Source: Hyphobacterium sp. CCMP332 (GTDB lineage Bacteria > Bacteroidota > Bacteroidia > Cytophagales > CCMP332). Taken from it: DNA of 64,000 nt. This document shows, piece after piece, positions 35,715 through 44,268 of the stretch. The notes beneath the pieces were generated by a model, which had not been told where the DNA came from, did no database searches, and saw only the letters and a list, made by a program, of their open reading frames with translations. Location: positions 2,520,001 to 2,584,000 of the forward strand of contig CP058647.1 of the NCBI GenBank assembly GCA_014323545.1, written 5' to 3'. Both the position numbers and the translations under genes were made by a program. Each line of letters starts with the position of its first letter. Positions within the stretch are counted from its first letter, which is position 1.

Positions 35715-36626
35715 TTAGCTATTCTCAGTTTGTCGGGCAATAATCTCAATACCCTCGGAAAATGAATGTGGCTTGTAATTCAGCTCTTTCATGGCTTTAT
35801 CCAAAACGAATCCTGTCTTTGGAGGTCTTTTGGCTGCCTGCTTAAAAATACTTCCATCCACCTCTTTAATTAGGTTTTTGTTCAGCTTAAAATAATCAGC
35901 AGTTAAAATTGCCATATCGTAAGGTGTCAAAAGATCAGGTCCGGAAATATTGAAAACGCCTTCAGAATTATTTTTGCAAATTAGATAACAGCCTTTAGCT
36001 AAATCTTCAGCTAAAGTTGGCGTTCTCCATTGGTCATTCACCACATTTATCGATTTTCCTTCTTCGAGACTTTTTTTAACCCAGAGAATAATATTTGATC
36101 TGGACATTTTGTGAACAATGCCAAAAACCAATACGGTTCGGACAATAGCCCATTTCGTTTTTGATTTTTTTACTACGTTTTCAGATCTCAGTTTCGACTC
36201 TCCGTAATAACTTATGGGATTTGCAATATCATTTTCTTTGTATGGTCCGTTTTTACCATCAAAAATAAAATCTGTTGAGAGATGAACCAGATGGCAGTCG
36301 GACAGTTCACAAGCTTCAGTCAGGTACTCTACAGATTTTACATTTAAGAGATCACATTGCTCTTTATTTGTTTCACAGTCGTCGACCTGAGTCATTGCTG
36401 CAGTATGTATCACATAATCGGGTTTTTCTGAACTAATTACATTCAGTACTTCATCTCTTTTTGTAATGTCCATTTCCGAAAATTTCATTTCGGGATATAT
36501 TTCTTTAATTCTATTTTCACCACGGGCTGTTGCAATTAGATCGTACTCATTTTCTTTTAAAATCAGACTTACCAATTTTTGCCCCAGGAGTCCGTTGGAT
36601 CCTGTAATCAGAATTTTTTTTCTCAA
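35715..36626 (-). CDS. NAD(P)-dependent sugar reductase, RmlD-like SDR family
   Basis: The 303-residue extended short-chain dehydrogenase has the nucleotide-binding motif GSNGLLGQK near the N-terminus, the active-site pair YYGESK (Tyr and Lys) and HLSTDFIFDG, as in dTDP-4-dehydrorhamnose reductase (RmlD). No RmlA, B or C gene is nearby, so the true substrate could be another nucleotide sugar. It ends the run of genes holB, cyclophilin and this one, starting two bases after the cyclophilin stop, so they are likely co-transcribed. Confidence 0.85.
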   Translation of the reverse strand: MRKKILITGSNGLLGQKLVSLILKENEYDLIATARGENRIKEIYPEMKFSEMDITKRDEVLNVISSEKPDYVIHTAAMTQVDDCETNKEQCDLLNVKSVEYLTEACELSDCHLVHLSTDFIFDGKNGPYKENDIANPISYYGESKLRSENVVKKSKTKWAIVRTVLVFGIVHKMSRSNIILWVKKSLEEGKSINVVNDQWRTPTLAEDLAKGCYLICKNNSEGVFNISGPDLLTPYDMAILTADYFKLNKNLIKEVDGSIFKQAAKRPPKTGFVLDKAMKELNYKPHSFSEGIEIIARQTENS

Positions 36627-36628
36627 GA

Positions 36629-37381
36629 TTATTTTTTTGTTGTTGCTTGATCTACTGGAGGATAAACATAATTATAAAGCTTCGTGATTTTCTTCTTTTT
36701 CATCTCTTCCTCCTTAATTTTCATATAAATATTATCATATGGTCGTTTTGCTGAATTGACTCTGACATTTGAAATCGAGTCGATGACATTCATACCGGAA
36801 ATAATTTCTCCAAAGACGGTGTATTCACCATCCAGATGAGGAGTTCCACCCAGCTCATTGTATATCTTGATTTGATCAACCGAATAATCCTGTTTCATAA
36901 AAGAAGAAAGGCGTTTTAATTCATCATTGGAAACAGGCCTACCCTGAACTATGTAAAACTGAGATCCACTCGATTCCTTTTTTGGATTTATGGCATCGGG
37001 TTGCCGAGCAGCTGCAAGGGCTCCTTTTTTATGGAATAGTTTGGAATTGAATTCTGACGGAATGGTGTATCCGGGGCCACCTAGCCCATCGTTGTTTGGA
37101 TTAGAATCTTTACTGTTCGGATCACCACCCTGAATCATAAATTGATTGATGACCCGATGAAATGTGGTGCTGTCGAAGTATCCTTTTTTAACCAATTTAA
37201 TGAAGTTCTCTTTATGAAGAGGTGTTGCTTCATAAAGGATGAATTTCATATCTCCATATTTAGTACTTATCGTAATTATATGATCGCTATTATTTTTGGT
37301 TTTTGCGCTGGAACCAGGGAAAATGAAAGCCCCAATAATTATCGCAAGTGTGAAGGATAAAAGAATGATTTTAATTTTCAA
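36629..37381 (-). CDS. Secreted cyclophilin-type peptidyl-prolyl isomerase
   Basis: The 250-residue protein has an N-terminal hydrophobic segment (about 4-20), so it is exported or anchored. The catalytic domain shows FHRVINQFMIQGGDP, where the Arg and the Gln are active-site residues, then SGSQFYIVQG and HLDGEYTVFGEII. A Lys-rich insert and tail (about 215-250) are beyond the standard domain. It speeds proline isomerisation during folding of envelope proteins. Confidence 0.92.
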   Translation of the reverse strand: MKIKIILLSFTLAIIIGAFIFPGSSAKTKNNSDHIITISTKYGDMKFILYEATPLHKENFIKLVKKGYFDSTTFHRVINQFMIQGGDPNSKDSNPNNDGLGGPGYTIPSEFNSKLFHKKGALAAARQPDAINPKKESSGSQFYIVQGRPVSNDELKRLSSFMKQDYSVDQIKIYNELGGTPHLDGEYTVFGEIISGMNVIDSISNVRVNSAKRPYDNIYMKIKEEEMKKKKITKLYNYVYPPVDQATTKK

Positions 37382-37401
37382 TTTCTTGGTTTTTTACATT
37401 T

Positions 37402-38517
37402 CTAACTTCTAAAAATTGCTGAAATTAACATGGAAGAGTCCAAAAATACAATTTTCGGATAAAGATTTCTTTCCAAATGGTAGTATGATTTGTTTAGTTC
37501 TTCCGCTATTCGCGCAATTTTTTCCCAACCATTTTTTGATAGTTTATTTATAAATACTTTTTGATTTTCAGGCACATTAATGAGTTTTTCATGGCCGCTG
37601 GTGGCTACCATAGTTTCTCTAAGTATCGATAATGCCAATCTCAAAAATGCCTTTTGCGCTTCTCTTCCCCATTTTTGAAACTCATCGGCCTTGTTAACCA
37701 AAGCCAGTGCATCATTTTTATAGCAATCCAAAAACCATTCCCTTATAAGAAGATGTTGATTGTTTTCAACCTCAGAACAAATATTGAGTGCTTCATTTAA
37801 ATTACCTTGTGATATTTGTGCAGCCGTCTCAGCTTTATCTTGCTCAATCCCGTATTTTTCCCGAAGGATATCGCTTAATGTTTCTACATTGTATGGCGCT
37901 AATCTAAGCACTTGTGTACGTGAAACGATTGTCGGAAGTAATTTTTCAACATTTTCAGTAATCAGAATAAAAACGGTTTTTGTGGGCGGCTCTTCCAATA
38001 TTTTTAATAAGGCATTGGCAGAATAAACGTTTAGGTATTCTGGAAGCCAGATCAAATTGATTTTGTATTCTCCTTCAAAAGCTTTCATGCTTGATACGGC
38101 TAATATCCTTTTACTTTCGTCTTTTGAAATAATTAGCTGTTTGTTTTCAGCCCCAATGAAATTTCCCCAATCGACCCAGGTGCCATAAGGATGTTTCTGC
38201 ACGAATTCCCTCCATTCTTTTAAGAATAATTCTCCTAATGGTTTCTGTTGACTTTTAGTACTTGTTAATGGAAAAAAGAAACTTAAATCAGGATGAATTA
38301 ATTTATCAATTTTATGACATGAAGGACATTTACCGCAAGAGTCAGTTTCATGTTTATTCTCACAATTTAAATATGTTGCATAAGCTAAGGCCATTTGCAA
38401 TCCTGCACCACCTTCATTAGCCGAAAACATAAGAGCATGTGCCACATGTCCGCTTAATACACTTTTGCACAACTTTTCCTTGATGTCTGAATAGGCGTAT
38501 ATCTCTGAAAACCTCAT
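37402..38517 (-). CDS. holB: DNA polymerase III subunit delta prime (HolB)
   Basis: The 371-residue clamp-loader subunit has the AAA-like fold with a degraded P-loop (ANEGGAGLQ, which explains loss of ATP hydrolysis), a zinc module (Cys residues in CENKHETDSCGKCPSCHK), the SRC-like sensor (SRTQVLRL) and IWLPEYLNVYSANALLKILEEPP, a strongly conserved HolB stretch. It helps load the sliding clamp at replication forks. Its start overlaps the end of the GlmU-like gene by four bases. Confidence 0.93.
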   Translation of the reverse strand: MRFSEIYAYSDIKEKLCKSVLSGHVAHALMFSANEGGAGLQMALAYATYLNCENKHETDSCGKCPSCHKIDKLIHPDLSFFFPLTSTKSQQKPLGELFLKEWREFVQKHPYGTWVDWGNFIGAENKQLIISKDESKRILAVSSMKAFEGEYKINLIWLPEYLNVYSANALLKILEEPPTKTVFILITENVEKLLPTIVSRTQVLRLAPYNVETLSDILREKYGIEQDKAETAAQISQGNLNEALNICSEVENNQHLLIREWFLDCYKNDALALVNKADEFQKWGREAQKAFLRLALSILRETMVATSGHEKLINVPENQKVFINKLSKNGWEKIARIAEELNKSYYHLERNLYPKIVFLDSSMLISAIFRS

Positions 38518-39710
38518 TCCCAGTTTCTGTATTTCTTAGTACTTCTGAAAATCATTTCGAGAATATCTTCATTTGTTTTATCCAGAGTTTTATTACGTCT
38601 TGACATTACTATTCTGGCGGTTTCCAGCATTTTGTTAATTGTAAATGTTGCTTTTCCCTGAGGGCCACCCCAAAAAAATGAAGGAATGAAATTAGCAGGA
38701 AATCCTGAGCCAAAGATATTGGCGCCAACTCCTACACTTGTGCCGGTATTGAACATTGTATTAATACCACATTTCGAATGATCTGCCATTATCAATCCAC
38801 AAAATTGTTCACCTGTTTTTATAAATCTTTCTTTTGAATAATTCCAAAGTTTAACTTCGTCATAATTGTTTTTAAGATTAGATGTATTAGTGTCTGCACC
38901 TATATTGCACCATTCGCCTATCACCGAATTTCCAAGGAAACCATCATGGCCTTTATTCGAATAGCCGAATATTACTGAATTACTTATTTCACCTCCTGCT
39001 TTTGAATATGGCCCGATTGTAGAATCGCCCCTGATTTTAGCTCCGGTATTTACGAATGACCCTTCGCATAGTGCAAATGATCCCCGTATAATGGCGCCTT
39101 CTTCTACAGTCGCATTTTTACCAATATAGATGGGCCCGTTTTCAGCATTTATTATTGCTGCTTTAATTGTGGCACCCTCTTCTATAAATACATTTTCTTC
39201 ATTATAGATAATGCTGTGAGGGTCTTTTAAAGGTTGAGATTTCCTTCCTTCGGTAATGAGTGAAAAGTCTGACTTAATTTGACTAGCATTGAATTTAAAT
39301 ATATCCCAGGAATTACATATTAATTCTGCTTGACCAAAATATTCTGATTCTTCAAACATATTCTTAGTTGACAGATTTTCAGAATCCAGGTTTTCAGTGC
39401 TTTTATAAGCGATCAAAATATCATCGCATTGAAGTCCCTGTGAATCGTTAAGCTCATTAATTTTTTCAATCAGCTCTTTTCCGGGTAAAACAGATGCATT
39501 GATATACAATTTTGGCCCTTTAGGCAGTGGTTTGTTTAAAAAGCGATCGAGAGGGGCTGCACATATGACATGAATATTTCCGGCTATGGATTTTTGCCAC
39601 TTTTCTCGAATTGTAAGTATTCCACATCGAATATCGGCAATTGGGCGGGTATAGGTAAGAGGTAAGAGGTCTGCTCTTATATCTTCATGATCGAATAGAA
39701 CTATTGTCAT
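38514..39710 (-). CDS. GlmU-like putative sugar nucleotidyltransferase (Bacteroidota type)
   Basis: The 398-residue protein opens MTIVLFDHEDIRADLLPLTY with an N-terminal region like an altered nucleotidyltransferase, followed by left-handed beta-helix hexapeptide turns (about 175-330) such as IYIGKNATVEEGAIIRGS and ADHSKCGINTMFNTGT. This arrangement matches a GlmU-related family found in Bacteroidota. The classic GlmU N-terminal pyrophosphorylase signature is not seen. It probably acts on nucleotide sugars for cell-wall or surface polysaccharide synthesis. The exact reaction is unknown. Confidence 0.8.
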   Translation of the reverse strand: MTIVLFDHEDIRADLLPLTYTRPIADIRCGILTIREKWQKSIAGNIHVICAAPLDRFLNKPLPKGPKLYINASVLPGKELIEKINELNDSQGLQCDDILIAYKSTENLDSENLSTKNMFEESEYFGQAELICNSWDIFKFNASQIKSDFSLITEGRKSQPLKDPHSIIYNEENVFIEEGATIKAAIINAENGPIYIGKNATVEEGAIIRGSFALCEGSFVNTGAKIRGDSTIGPYSKAGGEISNSVIFGYSNKGHDGFLGNSVIGEWCNIGADTNTSNLKNNYDEVKLWNYSKERFIKTGEQFCGLIMADHSKCGINTMFNTGTSVGVGANIFGSGFPANFIPSFFWGGPQGKATFTINKMLETARIVMSRRNKTLDKTNEDILEMIFRSTKKYRNWE

Positions 39711-39725
39711 GGCATCAAAAATAAA

Positions 39726-39753
39726 AAAGTCTCTGAATGATTTCAGAGACTTT
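39726..39753 (-). terminator. Rho-independent terminator after the L31 gene
   Basis: Stem arms AGTCTCTGAA (39728-39737) and TTCAGAGACT (39742-39751) with a TGAT loop; on the minus strand the stem is followed by TTTTTTATTTTT. It lies 27 bases after the L31 stop codon and before the GlmU-like gene. Confidence 0.85.
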
Positions 39754-39779
39754 CTTCTTTATGACAAATAAAAACAGAA

Positions 39780-40025
39780 TTAACTCTTTTTATATTTCTT
39801 ATTAAACTTCTCAACTCTACCAGCAGTATCAACAAATATTTTCTTACCTGTAAAGAAAGGATGTGAAGCTGAAGAAATTTCCACCTTTATTAAAGGGTAT
39901 TCATTTCCATCTTCCCACTTAATAGACTCCTCTGAGCCCATAGTAGATTTTGTAAGAAATTTAAAATCGCTTGCTGTATCGTGAAATACTACATTGTGGT
40001 ATTCCGGATGAATTTCTTTTTTCAT
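39780..40025 (-). CDS. rpmE2: 50S ribosomal protein L31, type B
   Basis: The product of about 81 residues starts [16 protein letters not shown], the standard start of type B L31, and contains the family blocks [13 protein letters not shown] and [20 protein letters not shown]. The frame is open five codons further to an ATG at 40040, but the family start falls at 40025. The CxxC zinc-binding pairs of type A L31 are absent, so this is the zinc-free type B form. A promoter box is seen just upstream and a terminator just downstream, so it is a monocistronic gene. Confidence 0.95.
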   Translation of the reverse strand: MKKEIHPEYHNVVFHDTASDFKFLTKSTMGSEESIKWEDGNEYPLIKVEISSASHPFFTGKKIFVDTAGRVEKFNKKYKKS

Positions 40026-40048
40026 TGTCTTTCTGTTCAAAAGGGTTG

Positions 40049-40079
40049 CAAAAATAATAAAGCTTCAATCTAAATACAA
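40049..40079 (-). promoter_or_regulatory. Bacteroidota-type promoter of the L31 gene
   Basis: On the minus strand, TTG (40077-40079) is followed after 20 bases by TATTTTTG (40049-40056), matching the TTG-N19-21-TAnnTTTG consensus of the Bacteroidota primary sigma factor. It ends 23 bases before the ATG. Confidence 0.6.
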
Positions 40080-40098
40080 GACTTTAGGGAAAAACATC

Positions 40099-40126
40099 AA
40101 AAAAGCCCTCATAAAATGAAGGCTCT
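40099..40126 (-). terminator. Hairpin with T-run between L31 and the upstream intergenic region
   Basis: Minus-strand stem AGCCTTCAT / ATGAGGGCT (one mismatch, three-base loop) followed by a TTTTTT run, upstream of the L31 promoter. What transcript it ends is unclear, since no convincing gene lies between it and 40485. Confidence 0.6.
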
Positions 40127-40129
40127 TTT

Positions 40130-40484
40130 CAATAACAAACAAAAGTGTATGAAAACTGCATGAAAAATAAAGCTATTGCTAGCTTTCTTTTACTCAAAGT
40201 TAATAATACTTCTAAAAATAACAACCTTAAAATAATACAATTTTCACGATTTCTTAACAAATAAGAAAGACCGGTATAACAATACCGGCCTTTACTAGGC
40301 AACAACAAACAAAAATTCTTAACAGCTTTTTTAAATTTTATTTCTTTACTTATACAGCGCCAATATGTTGCCAAATTTAAATAGTGCTTATATGGCCTTT
40401 TAACGATGTTTTTAGAATCTAAATGTCTTGATTTGGGAAATTAATTCCCAAATTGGGAATGATTTTTTTCAATGTATTTATAAA
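40130..40484. other. Gene-free intergenic region with two hairpin modules
   Basis: No convincing protein gene is seen in these 355 bases. There are two blocks with the same minus-strand pattern: TTTTGTTTGTT followed at a short distance by a GC-rich hairpin. Block one has its motif near 40304-40315 and hairpin CCGGTAT / ATACCGG at 40266-40293; block two has its motif near 40133-40144 and the hairpin at 40099-40126. The region may encode one or two short RNAs. Confidence 0.45.
40432..40452. promoter_or_regulatory. Palindromic operator-like site before the TauE-like gene
   Basis: TTTGGGAA-N5-TTCCCAAA is a perfect 8-bp inverted repeat, followed at once by a third half-site TTGGGAAT (40453-40460). 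It ends 32 bases before the ATG at 40485, a place where a repressor could block transcription or translation starts. Confidence 0.5.
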
Positions 40485-41258
40485 ATGGAATACATAATTC
40501 TTGCGGTTGTTGGTTTTTTAACCTCTTTACTTACTTTTTTTAGTGGTTTTGGGCTTGGAACTTTACTGACACCTGTATTTATTTTCTTCTTCCCTTTGGA
40601 TCTGGCAATTGCAATGACAGCGATCGTTCATTTCATCAATAATTTGTTTAAACTCTCATTGCTATATCGATATATCAGTTTAAAAGTCTTATTGTATTTT
40701 GGCCCATTTTGCATTATTGGAGCATTTTTTGGGGCATTCTTATTGCTTGAATTGAGCGATGTTAAACCTTTTTACAATCTCAATATTTTCGATTCCGAGT
40801 TAAGTTTAAAACCCCTTAATTTATTAATAGGAACAGTGATGATTAGTTTTGCGATTTTGGAATTTAATACCGGTTTTGCCTTAAAAAATATCAGTACAAA
40901 ATTTCTATGGTTAGGTGGATTGCTGAGTGGTTTTTTTGGAGGTCTGAGTGGACATCAGGGAGCACTTCGATCCATGTTTTTGATTAAAAGCAATCTTGGT
41001 AAAGAACAATTTATTGCAACCGGAGTTGCCATTGCATGTCTGGTCGATGTTACAAGAATCAGCATATACTCCGAGAAATTAGTTTTATTAGATTCGACTG
41101 AAAATTTATTGATGATTATGGCAGCTTTGATCCCTGCACTATTGGGAGCTCTTCTGGGAAAAAAGCTATTGAAAAAAGTAACTTTAGAAATTATTCATAA
41201 ATATGTAGCATGGATGCTCATTTTCATTTCGATAGGAATTATTTCTGGACTGTTTTAG
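40485..41258 (+). CDS. Sulfite exporter TauE/SafE family membrane protein
   Basis: The product of about 257 residues has seven to eight membrane helices with the TauE/SafE layout: an N-terminal loop SGFGLGTLLTPVF and the internal repeat GGLLSGFFGGLSGHQGALR. Relatives carry sulfite, sulfoacetate or other sulfur compounds and anions; the substrate here cannot be told. An ATG at 40428 also opens the frame, but the hydrophobic core begins just after ATG 40485, which is chosen. The palindromic site lies just upstream of this start. The gene overlaps the next by 49 bases. Confidence 0.8.
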   Translation: MEYIILAVVGFLTSLLTFFSGFGLGTLLTPVFIFFFPLDLAIAMTAIVHFINNLFKLSLLYRYISLKVLLYFGPFCIIGAFFGAFLLLELSDVKPFYNLNIFDSELSLKPLNLLIGTVMISFAILEFNTGFALKNISTKFLWLGGLLSGFFGGLSGHQGALRSMFLIKSNLGKEQFIATGVAIACLVDVTRISIYSEKLVLLDSTENLLMIMAALIPALLGALLGKKLLKKVTLEIIHKYVAWMLIFISIGIISGLF

Positions 41259-42007
41259 CATTTTTCATCCTCACATTTATTACGGCTTGTGCTGTACCTG
41301 AGAGAGAATCAAAGACTCGTCCTATTTCTCATAATTTATGGACAGAGGTTTTGCAGGATATTGTTATGCAAAATGGTAAGGTAGATTATCAGAGACTAAT
41401 AAATAATCCAAAAAAGTTTAATGCATACATTAATACACTCAAGGAAAACCATCCGGATAGAATTATCTGGAACAGTGAAGAAAAGCTGTCCTACTGGATC
41501 AATGCCTACAATGCTTTTACTTTACAACTGATAATTGATAATTATCCGCTGTCTTCAATTAAAGATTTGAATTCATCAATTTCAATACCATTTGTGAATA
41601 CAATTTGGGATAAACCATTTATTCTTATTTCTGATTTTTCATACTCTTTGAACGATATAGAACATGGAATACTTCGAAAACAGTTTAATGAACCCAGAAT
41701 CCATTTTGCGATCAATTGCGCATCGGTTTCTTGTCCAAATTTGCGAAATGAAGCTTATACAGCAGAGAATCTGAACAGACAATTAAATATGCAATCAAGA
41801 CTTTTTATAAGTGATGAAACTAAAAATTTGATTGACAATCAAAATTTAAAAATTTCAAAAATCTTTTCCTGGTTTGGCAGTGATTTTACAAAAAATGGAA
41901 CCTTAATTGAGTTTCTTAATAAGTATTCGGATGTGGAAATTAATGAAAATGCTGAAATTTCCTATAATGAATACGATTGGTCTTTAAATGATTCAAATGG
42001 ACATTAA
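41210..42007 (+). CDS. DUF547 domain lipoprotein-like protein
   Basis: The 265-residue product starts with a charged leader and a hydrophobic stretch ending in ITAC, a possible lipobox, so it may be a lipoprotein. The rest is the DUF547 domain with the family motifs SYWINAYNAFTLQLII, NDIEHGILR, FAINCASVSCP and LNKYSD. DUF547 proteins are widespread and their biochemical role is unknown. The gene begins inside the TauE-like gene (49-base overlap), and no later start codon would keep the hydrophobic leader. It overlaps the Kir channel gene by 20 bases. Confidence 0.82.
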   Translation: MDAHFHFDRNYFWTVLAFFILTFITACAVPERESKTRPISHNLWTEVLQDIVMQNGKVDYQRLINNPKKFNAYINTLKENHPDRIIWNSEEKLSYWINAYNAFTLQLIIDNYPLSSIKDLNSSISIPFVNTIWDKPFILISDFSYSLNDIEHGILRKQFNEPRIHFAINCASVSCPNLRNEAYTAENLNRQLNMQSRLFISDETKNLIDNQNLKISKIFSWFGSDFTKNGTLIEFLNKYSDVEINENAEISYNEYDWSLNDSNGH

Positions 42008-42944
42008 GGGAATTTTTAACTTTAGCAATGATCCCGGTTTTGGACAAAAATTCAGTTCAAAAACCAAAAGGGTCATTAATAAAGACGGTAGTTTTAATGT
42101 AAAACGAGTTCCTCCAAAAGGAAAAACAAGGAATTATTATCACCGTCTGATTAGCATGTCATGGAGCAGATTTCTATTGCTCAATTTATTAATATACATA
42201 CTGGTCAACGTCTTTTTCGCTTTGATCTATATGTTAATTGGGGTTGAAAAAATATCCGGTTTAACCCGCGGGAGTCTGATTGATGACTTTGCCAATTCAT
42301 TTTTCTTTTCAGTACAAACCTTAACCACCGTAGGATATGGAGTTTTGAGTCCAACCGGATTTATGGCGGGAATGGTAGCTTCTTTGGAGGCATTGTCCGG
42401 ATTGCTCTTAGTAGCACTTGCTACGGGTCTGCTATACGGTAGATTTTCAAAGCCATCGGCAAAAATTATTTTTTCAGACAATGCTATTATTGCACCATAT
42501 AATGATATTAATGCTTTGGAATTTAGAATTGCAAATCTAAGAAGCAATACACTGATTGACATGGAAGCTAGTGTAATGTTTACCAGAAATTATAAAAATG
42601 AAAAAGGTGAGTGGGTTAGAAATTATTATACTCTCGAACTGGAAAGAGATCATATTCACTTTTTTCCTTTAACATGGACTGTTGTTCATCCGATTTCAGA
42701 AAGTAGTCCTCTCTTTGGTTTGAACCGAAAACAATTACTTGCCCAGAATGCCGAAATTTTAATTTTGATTAAGGGTTTTGATGATACTTTCGCACAACAA
42801 GTTCATTCGAGATATTCTTACCTGGCTGGGGAGGTGATTTGGGGAAGGAAATATGAAAAAGCGTTTTCAGCTAATGTACAAGGAGATTTGGTTGTTGAGC
42901 TCGGTAAAATTAATGATACAATTGAAGCAGATTTAAATGGATGA
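41988..42944 (+). CDS. Inward-rectifier-type potassium channel (KirBac family)
   Basis: The 318-residue protein has the KirBac layout: an N-terminal slide-helix region, first membrane helix (about 60-83), pore loop with the K+ selectivity filter TVGYG (residues 114-118), second helix (about 126-148), and a cytoplasmic Ig-like domain (about 155-310) with family blocks FRIANLRSNTLIDMEA and FPLTWTVVHPISESSPLFG. It would let K+ pass the inner membrane. A second ATG at 41997 is an equally possible start. Its end overlaps murF by 8 bases. Confidence 0.93.
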   Translation: MIQMDIKGIFNFSNDPGFGQKFSSKTKRVINKDGSFNVKRVPPKGKTRNYYHRLISMSWSRFLLLNLLIYILVNVFFALIYMLIGVEKISGLTRGSLIDDFANSFFFSVQTLTTVGYGVLSPTGFMAGMVASLEALSGLLLVALATGLLYGRFSKPSAKIIFSDNAIIAPYNDINALEFRIANLRSNTLIDMEASVMFTRNYKNEKGEWVRNYYTLELERDHIHFFPLTWTVVHPISESSPLFGLNRKQLLAQNAEILILIKGFDDTFAQQVHSRYSYLAGEVIWGRKYEKAFSANVQGDLVVELGKINDTIEADLNG

Positions 42945-44217
42945 GCAAAAGCAACTAGATTTCCTTTATGAAAAATTTAAAAATTCTAATGGAGTTAGCA
43001 CGGATTCCAGAAGTATAAAACCCGGGATGATCTATTTTGCTCTTAAAGGCGAGCATTTCAATGGAAATAAGTTTGCAAAGGATGCAATTGTAAAAGGGGC
43101 TAGATTAGCAGTGGTTGACGATCCGGATATCAGGGGTGAGCATTTTTTGCATGTTAAAAATTCTCTAGAAAGTCTTCAAAAATTAGCAAGTTTTATACGG
43201 TCAAAATGGACTTTTCCTGTTCTGGCGATTGCCGGTTCGAATGGTAAAACCACTAGTAAAGAATTAATTAGCGCTGTCTTATCAAAGAAGTATAATGTAT
43301 TTAGTACTCCGGGTAATTTTAACAATCATATCGGACTTCCCTTAACTATTTTAATGGTCCCTGATAATTGCAATTTTCTGGTTTTGGAAATGGGGGCCAA
43401 TCATATCGGAGAACATTCATTTTTATGTACAATCGCTAAACCCAATTATGGACTTGTCACCAATAATGGGATGGATCACCTTGAAGGCTATGGTAATCTG
43501 GAAAATGTTATCAAATCCAACGCAGAATTGATTGACTATCTCAAATCTAATAAGGGGAAAGTTTTTATAAATGCCGACGATGAGCAAATGATACAACACT
43601 CAAGCGGTGCAGATGTATATAGCTATGGTTTTGATAAAAAAGCAGATTTTAAAGCCGGGAGAATAGAAAAGGATTTATTTGCTGCAATTAAACTCGAATC
43701 ACAAGCTATAAATTCAAATTTGGTTGGAAAGTTTAATGAAATAAACATTCTGGCAGCTTCGGCGATTGGTCATTATTTTGAAGTCGATTTTAATTCCATC
43801 CGCGCTGCAGTTGAATCTTATAAACCTCAGTTAAACAGATCTCAATTAATTGATTTTAAAAAATTCAAAGTAATGCTTGATGCATATAATGCTAACCCCA
43901 CTAGTATGCATCTTGCCATTAAAACGATCGAAGAATCATCCTTTGCAAAAAAAATGGTGATTCTCGGTGGAATGCTTGAATTGGGAATATATACTGAAAA
44001 AGAGCACAAAAAGATTATAGATTATTTGAACACGCTTCCATTAGACCATATCTGGTTGGTAGGAAAAGAATTCAAAGCATTTCAAAACCTCGACACAATA
44101 AAGCATTTTGAATCTACTGAAGACTGCAGTGAAGCATTCAAATCATTGGATTTTGAAAATGGAGTTGTTCTCATTAAAGGGTCAAGAAAGTATCAATTGG
44201 AAAAACTAATTGAATAA
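42937..44217 (+). CDS. murF: UDP-MurNAc-tripeptide--D-alanyl-D-alanine ligase (MurF)
   Basis: The 426-residue Mur ligase adds D-Ala-D-Ala in peptidoglycan precursor synthesis. It has the N-terminal substrate domain (VSTDSRSIKPGMIYFALKG), the ATP-binding P-loop AGSNGKTTSKE, the ATPase motifs LEMGANHIGE and NNGMDHLEGYG, and the C-terminal domain with LDAYNANPTSM and LIKGSR. The length is usual for MurF. It is the last gene of the overlapping chain; other mur genes are not nearby. Confidence 0.95.
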   Translation: MDEQKQLDFLYEKFKNSNGVSTDSRSIKPGMIYFALKGEHFNGNKFAKDAIVKGARLAVVDDPDIRGEHFLHVKNSLESLQKLASFIRSKWTFPVLAIAGSNGKTTSKELISAVLSKKYNVFSTPGNFNNHIGLPLTILMVPDNCNFLVLEMGANHIGEHSFLCTIAKPNYGLVTNNGMDHLEGYGNLENVIKSNAELIDYLKSNKGKVFINADDEQMIQHSSGADVYSYGFDKKADFKAGRIEKDLFAAIKLESQAINSNLVGKFNEINILAASAIGHYFEVDFNSIRAAVESYKPQLNRSQLIDFKKFKVMLDAYNANPTSMHLAIKTIEESSFAKKMVILGGMLELGIYTEKEHKKIIDYLNTLPLDHIWLVGKEFKAFQNLDTIKHFESTEDCSEAFKSLDFENGVVLIKGSRKYQLEKLIE

Positions 44218-44241
44218 AAGAAAAGGAATGGAGGAAAATTA

Positions 44242-44249
44242 TATTTTTG
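44242..44249 (+). promoter_or_regulatory. Candidate -7 box (TATTTTTG) of the porin-like gene
   Basis: TATTTTTG fits TAnnTTTG and ends 19 bases before the ATG at 44269. The nearest TTG lies 29 bases further upstream, beyond the usual spacing, so the -33 element is weak. Confidence 0.45.
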
Positions 44250-44268
44250 TCGGCCTAAGGAAAAAAAC

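Noticed and set aside
40129-40374. 81-residue minus-strand ORF upstream of L31
   Set aside because: It runs through a strong hairpin, has no family look, and its composition is that of the AT-rich gap; treated as non-coding.
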